DNA of 64,000 nt from SVMC01 sp045601345 (GTDB taxonomy: Bacteria; Bacillota; Clostridia; Oscillospirales; Oscillospiraceae), in contig JAZRZL010000015.1 in assembly GCA_045601345.1 (NCBI GenBank), forward strand, positions 58,085 through 122,084, given 5' to 3'. The notes below the pieces were generated by a model. The model ran no database searches, was not told the origin of the DNA, and saw nothing but the letters and a program-made list of their open reading frames with translations. Shown here in pieces: positions 25,419-34,500 of this stretch. The stretch's first letter is position 1. Every line of letters starts with the position of its first letter. The position numbers and the translations under genes are program-made.

Positions 25419-26573
25419 TCAGTATCTTGGTGTGATATAATGTCGCTCAGAATCCGGCGTTGGGCGCATATGAATACCAGAAACTACACCCATGGCCATG
25501 AACATAGTAACAATGGAACTACCGCCATAGCTTACAAAAGGAAGCGTCAAACCAATAACCGGGAACACACCCAGACACATACCGACATTAACGCCAATCT
25601 GGAAAACCAACATCGCAGCAATACCGAAACAGATCAGACGGTTCATATAATTTCTGGATTTAAATCCCACAACAACGCAGCGCAGCACAATGCAGCACAG
25701 CAGCACAATAATAAAAATACAGCCCAGAAGACCCAGCTCTTCCCCAATGGAGGAGAAGATGAAATCGGTATGCTGCGCATTCAGCGCACCGGACTGGGTA
25801 CGGATGCCACGGAACAGTCCCTGACCTGTGAGACCGCCGTTGCTGAGAGAGTAAAGACTCTGCTTGGTATGCCAGCGAATATCCAGACCCTCAGCATCAA
25901 TGGTGGGATCAAAGATCATAAGAATACGGTTTTTCTGATCGTCTCTCATTAAATATTTCCATGCCAACGGCATTGCACCGGCAGCCGCTGCAAAGCCCCC
26001 CAAGAACCACCACAGCTTGACACCGCCAAGATAAGCCATGACAATGAAAATAAATACGTAAACCAGCGCAACACCGGCATCCTTACACAGTACCAGAATC
26101 AGGATGACAATAAATCCCAGATGGGCAGCCATACTAAATATGGATTTAACAGAGGAGATATGCTCCTGATGAATGGACATGGTTTTTGCAAGAATAATGA
26201 TAAAAGGAATCTTACAGACCTCACCGGGCTGCATATTAAAAGGGAAACCGGGCAGATGAATCCAGCTTCGCTGGCCGGTGTCACCTGCAATACCGAACGG
26301 AATCAGCAAAAGCATGAACAGGAGATTAAAAATAAACAGGATATCGCGCCGCTCCGCAAAAATATCAACGTCAATCAGTGTAAACAAAAAATATATTCCG
26401 ATACCCAGCAACAGTGCAAAGCTTTGTACCAGAACGTAACGGGAGTTACCAAAAAAATTGGTGGCACTGGCAATGATGATGATACCAAACACCGTAGCCA
26501 GAGAACACAAAAGCAGCAAAAGCATATCGCCCTTATAAAAAAATTCGCGCATTGCCTGTGCAATTTTACTCAT
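25419..26573 (-). CDS. rodA: RodA/FtsW/SpoVE-family peptidoglycan glycosyltransferase
   Basis: A 384-residue SEDS protein with about ten transmembrane helices. Motifs include GQRSWI(HLPG), QPGEVCKIPFII (E and K conserved in the family), CKDAGVALVY, the extracellular loop region FIFSSIGEELG and the C-terminal LPFVSYGGSS signature. It polymerises lipid II during cell elongation, with a class B PBP partner that is not in this window. ATG 26573 has AAAGGAG at good spacing; the long upstream frame is not used. Diverges from tsaE. Confidence 0.92.
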   Translation of the reverse strand: MSKIAQAMREFFYKGDMLLLLLCSLATVFGIIIIASATNFFGNSRYVLVQSFALLLGIGIYFLFTLIDVDIFAERRDILFIFNLLFMLLLIPFGIAGDTGQRSWIHLPGFPFNMQPGEVCKIPFIIILAKTMSIHQEHISSVKSIFSMAAHLGFIVILILVLCKDAGVALVYVFIFIVMAYLGGVKLWWFLGGFAAAAGAMPLAWKYLMRDDQKNRILMIFDPTIDAEGLDIRWHTKQSLYSLSNGGLTGQGLFRGIRTQSGALNAQHTDFIFSSIGEELGLLGCIFIIVLLCCIVLRCVVVGFKSRNYMNRLICFGIAAMLVFQIGVNVGMCLGVFPVIGLTLPFVSYGGSSIVTMFMAMGVVSGIHMRPTPDSERHYITPRY

Positions 26574-26604
26574 GAGGTGGCTCCTTTCCAAACGAGCTGC
26601 TGTT

Positions 26605-26633
26605 ATTCTATCATCAATTGCAAATAATGTAAA
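26605..26633 (-). promoter_or_regulatory. rodA promoter
   Basis: Minus strand: TTTACA (26633-26628), 17-nt spacer, TAGAAT (26610-26605), 32 bp from the start codon. Confidence 0.65.
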
Positions 26634-26641
26634 TAAAAAAG

Positions 26642-26670
26642 TTGTTTTAGGGTTGCAATGTGTGTATAAT
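26642..26670 (+). promoter_or_regulatory. Promoter of tsaE-tsaB-upp
   Basis: TTGTTT (26642-26647), 17-nt spacer, TATAAT (26665-26670). Divergent from the rodA promoter, with their -35 boxes 8 bp apart. Confidence 0.7.
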
Positions 26671-26711
26671 AAGGAGCAGACAGGGAACATGATTTGACCC
26701 GGAGGAAAACA

Positions 26712-27155
26712 ATGGATTTCTTTACAAGCACTGTTGAGCAAACAGAACGGCTAGGGCTGGTCTTGGCATGGCGGCTGCGGCCGGGAGATGTGATTGCTTT
26801 TTTTGGTGATCTTGGAGCAGGAAAAACCGCTTTTATTCGCGGTATGGCCAAAGGACTTGGCATTCAGGAAATGGTCACCAGCCCAACCTATACCATCGTC
26901 AATGAATACCTTTCCGGGAAAATACCCCTGTTTCACTTCGATATGTACCGGCTAAATGGCTCGGACGATTTATTCGATATTGGCTGGGATGATTATCTTG
27001 CCCGCGGCGGCATCTGTGCCGTTGAATGGGCTGAACGTATTGAGGAAATTCTTGTCGATGTCATCCGCGTAACCATTCGCCGGGACAAATACCGGGATAA
27101 CTGCCGTGTTATACACATTGATACTGGAGGTCCTCATGCTGATTATGGCATTTGA
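26712..27155 (+). CDS. tsaE: tRNA threonylcarbamoyladenosine biosynthesis ATPase TsaE
   Basis: P-loop ATPase needed with TsaB and TsaD to make t6A37 in tRNAs reading ANN codons. Walker A FGDLGAGKTAFIRGMAKGLG, the TSPTYTIVNEY segment, FHFDMYRL and the C-terminal VEWAER match the family; 147 residues is normal. GGAGG precedes ATG 26712. Overlaps tsaB by 20 bp. Confidence 0.94.
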   Translation: MDFFTSTVEQTERLGLVLAWRLRPGDVIAFFGDLGAGKTAFIRGMAKGLGIQEMVTSPTYTIVNEYLSGKIPLFHFDMYRLNGSDDLFDIGWDDYLARGGICAVEWAERIEEILVDVIRVTIRRDKYRDNCRVIHIDTGGPHADYGI

Positions 27156-27855
27156 ATCATCGGCAAAGGCCTGTTCTGTTGCGCTTTTGCGCGATGGACA
27201 GCTTTTGGCGGAATATTTTCAGAACAGCGGACAAACCCACAGCCGCACCCTGATGAAAATGGCAGAGGATATACTGCAAAACTGCGACCTCACACCCAAA
27301 GATGTGGATGCCGTTGCCTGCGCTTCCGGGCCGGGCAGCTTTACAGGTGTTCGCATCGGTTTGGCTGCTGCCAAAGGCTTTGCTTGGGCAGGCGAACTGC
27401 CGTGTTACGGTATTTCCACACTGGAGGCTATGGCTTACGGCGTGTTGCCCTTCAAAGGTCTGATTATTGCAGCCATGGATGCCAGAAGAAATCAAGTCTA
27501 TAATGCCCTGTTCTCATCCAATGGAGAGCACCTGACCCGTATCTGTTCGGATCGTGCGATTAGCATAGAGGCACTGTCTTTGGAGCTAAAAAATTATCCC
27601 GAAGACAAAATTTTAATTGGCGATGGTGCAAGCCTGTGTTATAATTGCTTGAGGACACAAATCGACAGTCTTCACCTTGCCCCGGTGCATCTTCGACATC
27701 AGCGAGCTTCCGGCGTTGCGCTGTGCGCAAGCGACAAAGCTCGGTTGGGCGAGGCAGGAGATGCTGTTAGTCTCACACCAAATTATCTTCGCCTGTCTCA
27801 GGCAGAGCGAGAACGATTAGAAAAAAACGAAAGGGAGATCATTTATTATGGGTAG
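27136..27855 (+). CDS. tsaB: tRNA threonylcarbamoyladenosine biosynthesis protein TsaB
   Basis: ASKHA-fold pseudo-protease that scaffolds TsaD. Seen: MAFESSAKACSVALL at the N-terminus, HSRTLMKMAEDIL, and ASGPGSFTGVRIGLAAAKGFAW. The start at 27136 follows GGAGGT with a 5-nt spacer, inside the end of tsaE. Overlaps upp by 8 bp. Confidence 0.93.
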   Translation: MLIMAFESSAKACSVALLRDGQLLAEYFQNSGQTHSRTLMKMAEDILQNCDLTPKDVDAVACASGPGSFTGVRIGLAAAKGFAWAGELPCYGISTLEAMAYGVLPFKGLIIAAMDARRNQVYNALFSSNGEHLTRICSDRAISIEALSLELKNYPEDKILIGDGASLCYNCLRTQIDSLHLAPVHLRHQRASGVALCASDKARLGEAGDAVSLTPNYLRLSQAERERLEKNEREIIYYG

Positions 27856-28480
27856 TTTACACGTACTTGACCATCCGCTTCTCCAGCATAAGCTTTCTAT
27901 CCTGCGGGATAAAAACACCGGCGTAAAGGAATTCCGCGAAATTGTCGGCGAAATTTCTGCTTTAATGTGCTATGAAGCCACCAGAAACCTTCCCACGGAG
28001 GAAGTCGAGATTGAGACTCCCGTTGCTGTGGCAAAAGCAAAAGTCCTTTCCGGCAAAAAAATGGCTATCGTGCCTATTCTTCGCGCAGGGCTTGGCATGG
28101 TAGATTCCATGATTGCGTTGATTCCCTCCGCTAAGGTGGGTCATATCGGCCTGTTTCGTGATCCAGAAACCCATGAGCCTGTGCAGTATTACTGCAAAAT
28201 GCCCCCCGATATTTCCGAGCGTCAGGTATTCATTGTTGATCCGATGCTGGCTACCGGTGGCAGTGCCTCCGCAGCCATCCAGATTCTCAAGGAAGAATAT
28301 GGCTGCAAATATATTACACTGATGGATATCATCGCTGCTCCTGAGGGAATTGCTGTCATCCGTTCCGAGCATCCTGATGTAGACCTCTTTGTGGCTTCTG
28401 TGGATGAGAAGCTCAATGAACACGCCTATATTGTTCCCGGTTTGGGTGATGCAGGCGATCGAATTTTTGGTACAAAATAA
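27848..28480 (+). CDS. upp: Uracil phosphoribosyltransferase
   Basis: Salvages uracil with PRPP to UMP. The N-terminal HPLLQHKLSILRDKNT, the GLGMVDSMI segment, the PRPP loop DPMLATGGSASAAI and the uracil-binding VPGLGDAGDRIFGTK are all present. Length is normal (210 aa). Third gene of the unit with tsaE and tsaB; AAAGGGAG lies 7 nt before ATG. Confidence 0.96.
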   Translation: MGSLHVLDHPLLQHKLSILRDKNTGVKEFREIVGEISALMCYEATRNLPTEEVEIETPVAVAKAKVLSGKKMAIVPILRAGLGMVDSMIALIPSAKVGHIGLFRDPETHEPVQYYCKMPPDISERQVFIVDPMLATGGSASAAIQILKEEYGCKYITLMDIIAAPEGIAVIRSEHPDVDLFVASVDEKLNEHAYIVPGLGDAGDRIFGTK

Positions 28481-28499
28481 CCTTTTCCTGACTATCAAC

Positions 28500-28540
28500 A
28501 GCGCCCTGATCTTTTTACGGATCAGGGCGCTTTGGTTATT
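28500..28540. terminator. Bidirectional terminator between upp and the GH67 gene
   Basis: AGCGCCCTGATC and GATCAGGGCGCT form a 12-bp perfect stem with an 8-nt loop, followed by TTGGTTATTT on the plus strand. Confidence 0.85.
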
Positions 28541-28566
28541 TAGGAGAGATTACACAGCTTGGAGAA

Positions 28567-31500
28567 TTAGTTACTTTCCAGATAGCGCATGATAATGGTT
28601 GCAATCTGTGCGCGGGTAGCGTTGGCCTTGGGATCAAGGATGGTGTCATTGACGGTTTTTACACCGGTAATGAGGCCTTCCTGCGTTGCCCAAACCAGAG
28701 CATCCTTCGCATAATTGCCAGCCAAATTTGCATCCGGGAAGTCCAGAGTGCCAGTGACGGCAGGCTTTCCGGCGTAGCGGTAGAGGATGGTTGCAATCTG
28801 CTCACGGGAGATGGGAGCCTCCGGCTTGAAGGTGCCATCTATGTAGCCATTGACAATGTCGTTTTCTGCTGCCCACTTGACTGCGTTCGTATAGTATCTG
28901 CCAGCTTCGACATCGGTGAAGGTGACATCGGCAGTGAATGCAGGTTCATTGGCAATGCGGTAGAGGATGGTGACCAACTGGCCGCGGGTAACAGTGCCGT
29001 TCGGCTTGAAGAGGGTTTTGGACATACCGTTCATGAGGCCATTTTCGATGCAGTAGACAATGCCGGCGTGTGCCCAAGAGCCGGGTTTGGGGGCATCTGT
29101 GTAGGCCTTAGCGGGGCAAGCCTCGCCTCCATCGCATACGTAGTCAGGATCCTTCTCGCCGCAGCGGGCGCACTTGCCGTTTACATAATTATGGTCAAGT
29201 GCAGGAATTTCCGTGACTTCCTTATAATCGCAGCGAGAGCAGGTCTTCGTGACAGAACCGGCAGCGGTGCAGGTTGCGTCAACCGTGATTTCCTTCACAT
29301 CATGACCCAGCGCAGAAATTTCCGTGACTTCCTTATAATCACAGCGAGAGCAGGTCTTGGTGATAGAGCCTGCCTCGGTACAGGTGGCCTCTACCCTACT
29401 CTCCTTCACATCATGACCAAGCGCGGCAACCTCGTCACCCACATAGCTGTCACCACACTCGCAGGTGTAGGTGGTATAGCCCTTTGCGGTACAGGTAGGT
29501 TCGGTAACGACTTTGGTATACTGATGCGTATGGACATCCGCACCGAGCGGGCGGCCAAAGACCTGAACCTCAAGAATACGTGCCCAACCATCGAAGGTAT
29601 CTTCACGGTCGATATCAATCTTGATGTACTGTGCCTTCACAGGTGCAGACTTTTCAAAGCGCTGCCATGCCAGATTGTTGTTACTATCGCCGGTTGCAAA
29701 CACGGTCCAGTTGCTTCCGTCTACAGAGTAGGAAACCGTAATAGCCTTGAGACCCAGGTTCGTGGTTTCACCCATTTCGGTGATGCCGCTTTCAATAGCA
29801 TCGGGTACCTGGCTGATAACATCAACAATAGAGATATTTCTCGGCTCAGAGAGCATGATGGTCAGGGTTGCGGGCAGATTATCGGATGCCCAGCGAATGC
29901 GGGTGGACTTAATGCGGGTGCCGTCAATGACATTGTTGACATCGCCCTCAATACCATCGGAGGCAACTGCGCTGCCGCCGTTGCTTTGCAGTGCATAGTT
30001 GACAAGCTCTTCAACGTAAACCTCACCGCAGCGGGTACACTTGCCGTCCACAAAATCATGACCGAGGGCGGGGATTGCGGTGACTTCCTTATAGTCACAG
30101 CGCGTGCAGGCCTTGGTGATGGAACCTTCTGCGGTGCAGGTAGCTTCCACTCTGCTCTCCTTCAGGTCATGACCGAGAGGCTCAGAAGCGGCACCGGCAG
30201 CCTTGAAGACGTAGCGGCAGAAGTTGTAGATACCACTGGAGGTTGCGGGATCGCCATGGTCGGAGCCGGAGATTTCCCACCAAACATGGGCAATACCGTT
30301 CTTGGTGTAGAGGGCATCATAGCTGGCGGGGAACTGACCGACAACACTGTCCTTACTGCCGCAGCAGATCATAGTCAGGTAGGGAGCTTCGCGGCCTTCA
30401 TAGTTGACTTCGGATTCCTGGAAGGTGCCTTCATGGGTCATGTAGCTATCCTTGCCGGGAACAATGCCGGGAGCGGGGGAGAAGCCGCCGATATAGCCGA
30501 AGATTTCCGGATGGAACAGACCTGCGGCCATGGATTCGCGGCCACCCTGAGAGAAGCCGCAGACAGCGGTATTTTCCTTGCCTTCCTTGACGGGGTACTT
30601 GGAAATGATGTAGGGAAGCAGGTCATAAGGCAGATCGCTCTTCGGGAAGGCATCATAGTAGCGCATGGTTTCCGCATTGAAGCCCATTCTGTTGCCCTGT
30701 CCGTTGGGAGCTGCAAACATATCGCAGTAGACAATGATCGTTTCCGGCATGGTGTCGTCAAGCATCAGGTTGTTGAACAGATAGCGATAGTTCAGCATGG
30801 AATCCTGATTGCCGCCGATGCCGTGGTTGACGAACATGACAGGATATTTCTTATCCGCAGAATAGTTGGGAGGAAGCTGAACATTGGCATTGCGGTTGCA
30901 GTTGGTGGTCTTGGAGAAGTAGGTTTCCTTAATGATGGTGGGCTCGTTGGCCTTATCGTTATACTTGCTGGGGCAGGTTACAATAATCTCCACATCGGTG
31001 ATGGGAGCAAAACCGCCAGCGGCTTCGGTGTAATGATCGCCGCAGCGAGAGCAGGTGTAGGTCGTGCCGGCAGGCTCGGTGCAGGTGGCTGCCGTGGTTT
31101 CAGCACGGTAGTCATGGCCGAGTGCTGCAACCTCGTCAGCAACATAGCTGTCGCCGCAGGCGCAGGTATACGTGGTAAAGCCCTTTGCGGTGCAGGTCGG
31201 TGCGGTCACGACAGCGGTGTACTTGTGCTCATGCTGGGGTGCGCTGCCGCCTTCAAATACAAGAGACTTGAGCAGGAAGGTATAGCCTGCGGTCATGCCG
31301 GTATAAGCATCAATGGCGATGTTTTCAGCTTCGATGCCGGTGTTCTCGTAAGCAAACATCTGCTCGAAATTCTCACCGTCAGAGGAGCGGAAGCAGGTAT
31401 AGGTCGTGCCTTCCTTTACGATTCTGTAGTAGTAAGTGCCGTCAGAGGCAAGGCCGGGCGTAGAGTTCATGGTTTCTGCGGTTACAGCGCCGTCAATGCG

Positions 31501-34500
31501 GAGGAAGTCCTGCATAGCACCGTCGCCGCCGCGGATGCCGGCCGCGTTGTTATAGTCCTGCATGGCGTAGAAGCCGAAGAACTGATAGTAGCCGTTGGAG
31601 GCACCGGCCTGACTGAAATCGAAAGTCAGCGTAGCCGTCCAATCGCCGGATACGGGAACCAGAACCAAATCCTTAGGTGTGGTGGCTGCATCACCGGAGA
31701 GCTGGCCATTGGCATCCTCGAAACCGTCCTTGGTGGTGATCATGTACAGGCCTTCGCCTTCGCGGATTTCGGAGACATCGGGGTTCACGATCTGGAACAG
31801 ACCTTCGGAAGCAGAGTCTGTGAAGTCAATGCTGGGCAGACCCTGCGCTTCGCGCTCGATGTCCAGATATTCGACCGTATAATTATAGCCGGTAGCCATG
31901 CCGGAGTAGGCATCCAGACAAATGGTGTTGCCTTCAATGCCAGTGGCTTCATAGGAGAAAATCGGAGTGAATTCTTCCCCGTCCACAGACCAGAAGCAGG
32001 CATAGCTGTCGCCGGTCTTTTCGATGCGGAACCAGTGGATTGCGGAGGATTTCAGGCCGGAGCTTGTCTTCACGCCGTCCGTGTCAGCTACGATTGTGCC
32101 ATCCTGACTGAGGAAGTCCTGAATTGCTCCGTCACCTGCACGGATACCCACGCAGTTTTCGTAGTCATCCATGGCATAGAAGCCGAAGAATTCGTAGTAG
32201 CCCTGAGAGCTGCCCTGATTGAAGTTCAGCTTCATGGTAGCTTTCCAGTCGCCCTCTGCGGGAATCTTGACAACGTCCTTAGGTGCAAAGGTGGAAATCT
32301 GACCGTTGCACGGTTCAAAGGCATCAGTGGTGGAGACCAGATACAGGCCTTCGCCTTCGCGGATCTCGGTATTGGCCTGATTTTCAATCTGAATCAGGGA
32401 AGCAGAGGCGGGATCGGTGAAGTCGATGTGCTGGGTATTGGTGGGGCCGGGCGTGGGCTCATCGGGTTCATCAGGGTGTTCGCCGCCGTCCTCGGTGATG
32501 AGGAGAGCATAGTGATCGGTCACGGTAATGTTGTCATAGGAGACCTTGATGGAGGCATTGCTGTTGCCGCTGACGGCCAGTGCGCCGATCTTTGGCTCTT
32601 TGAAGTTGGCTGTGCATTCACCCAGAGCCTTATAGGCGGCATTGCCATCGGTGGCCCAGTAGGCACGGTAGGTATTGCCCGTCTTCACGATCTTCAGCCA
32701 AATGGTGTTATTGGCTGCGGCAATGGATTCTTCGGTTTCCAGAGCATCATAGAAGACATCGGAATAGCTGCCGCTGCGCTCAATACCGGCGGAGGCTCTG
32801 CGGTAGGCAGCGCCGGAGTTCTGATGCTCAACATTGACCTTGAAGAAGTTGTTGTCATCCTGATATACGATCAGAGCACCCTGCTGGGTAACCTGAGAGG
32901 GAATTGCGGAGAAGGTCAGCTTGGTGGTAGCGACCCAGTCACCGGTGCCCACGTCATGGAGCAAAACGTTCTGGGCGTTGTTGCCGCTGCCCTTAATGTC
33001 GCCGTTGGCGGTGGAGATGGTCAGTGCGCCATTGGCCATCGACCAGTTGCTGGCGTTCTCGCGTACCCATGTCCAATCAGCAGAGGGGGCGGAACCGTCA
33101 AAGTTTTCGGTAAAGGCAGAGCTTCTGGCGAAGTTGACGGTATAGGTCTTGGAGACATCGCCGTTTTTCACAGTGATGGTAGCCTTGCCGGGGATAGCAT
33201 CGGCCTGCTTTACCTTCACGCTGGCAGCGGGATCGGTAGCTTCTGCGGTGATATAGGGGGCGTTGATCACAGCGTCGCCGCACATAACGGCATATTCGAC
33301 AGTATCCGGATCGAAGCTTTCAATAGCGATATCGTTTGCCTTAATGCCTGCGAGGGTGGCATCGTCTGCAAACTTGAAGTTATAGGTCTTAGCCAGCATA
33401 CCGAAGGGACCTTCTCTGGTGACCTTGACCTGTGCCTGCTGGTCATCGTTGGAGAGAATCTCAATGGTGCCATCGGCATAGTCCTTATTTAGGAATTCCA
33501 CCTTGCTGATCTGGCGGGAAGAACCAGAAGGCAGGGAAATGGTATATTCCTTGGGAACTGCAACGAACATATTGCTGAACGGAGAGCCGGAAGCATCGGC
33601 AATGTTGCCGCCCGCACTGTTATAGCGGCTGTAACGGGAATCGGAGGAGGGCAGGTTGCCGGGACGGGTCTTATTGAAGCTGTCAACAGAGAGGTCAAAG
33701 CCCTTGTATTCCTTACCGCCGATGGTAACAGCAATGGACAGCGCACCATCATCTACGGGCTTATCGAGATTGTTGTTGGCCTGCCAATAGCTGGAATAGA
33801 AATCACGCCATTCGCTGGCATCAATTTCCTGACGGAACAGCTTATCTGCTACTCTGTTGTAGCGCGTCTGGTCGATTTTGCCTTCCAGAGAAGCCCAGGC
33901 ATCGCGCATCCAGGAGACAAACTGTACACCCATCTGCATGAGGTACACAGCATCTTCCCAGAAGGTGCGGCCATCGTCCATCTCGTAGTCCCATGGAACA
34001 TGATGGAACCACAAAATCTGATTTTCGGGCGTGGCATCCATATCGTTATAGATTTCTTCCCAATAATCAGAGTACTGCCCTGCCAGATTCGAGCCCATCT
34101 GCAGGGCTGAGGAGGCAAGCTCGGTGTGGCCGGTACGGTTGTAGCCTACGCCGACACCATCCACGCGGCTATAGTATGCGGGACTCCAGTCATCACGAAC
34201 CGTGCCGCCATTGACAATAAGCTGTGCGGGGTTGGGGAAATAGTGCGTGCCGGTGCCGGTCATCTGGTGGCCAACGCCATAGGGGGTCTGATAGCTGACG
34301 AGTGCTTCATAGGAGCCCATCATCATGGCAACGATGGTTTCTACCACTTCGTCATCATTGCTCCATGTCATGCGCGTCCAATCCTCAGCAATGTCCTCTG
34401 CATTGAGAGTCCAGTCCCAGGCCTGACGGCCAAAGGAGAAGAAGTTTGCCTGAGAGAAATCATTGCCGCACATATTGGGAGAGTTACCGATGTTGTTGAC

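Noticed and set aside
29068..33492. A 1,474-codon open frame on the plus strand opposite the GH67 gene
   Set aside because: It mirrors the strong codon bias of the minus-strand gene (few TTA/CTA/TCA codons), lacks a ribosome-binding site and has repetitive, fold-less composition. The same applies to 34126-35388.
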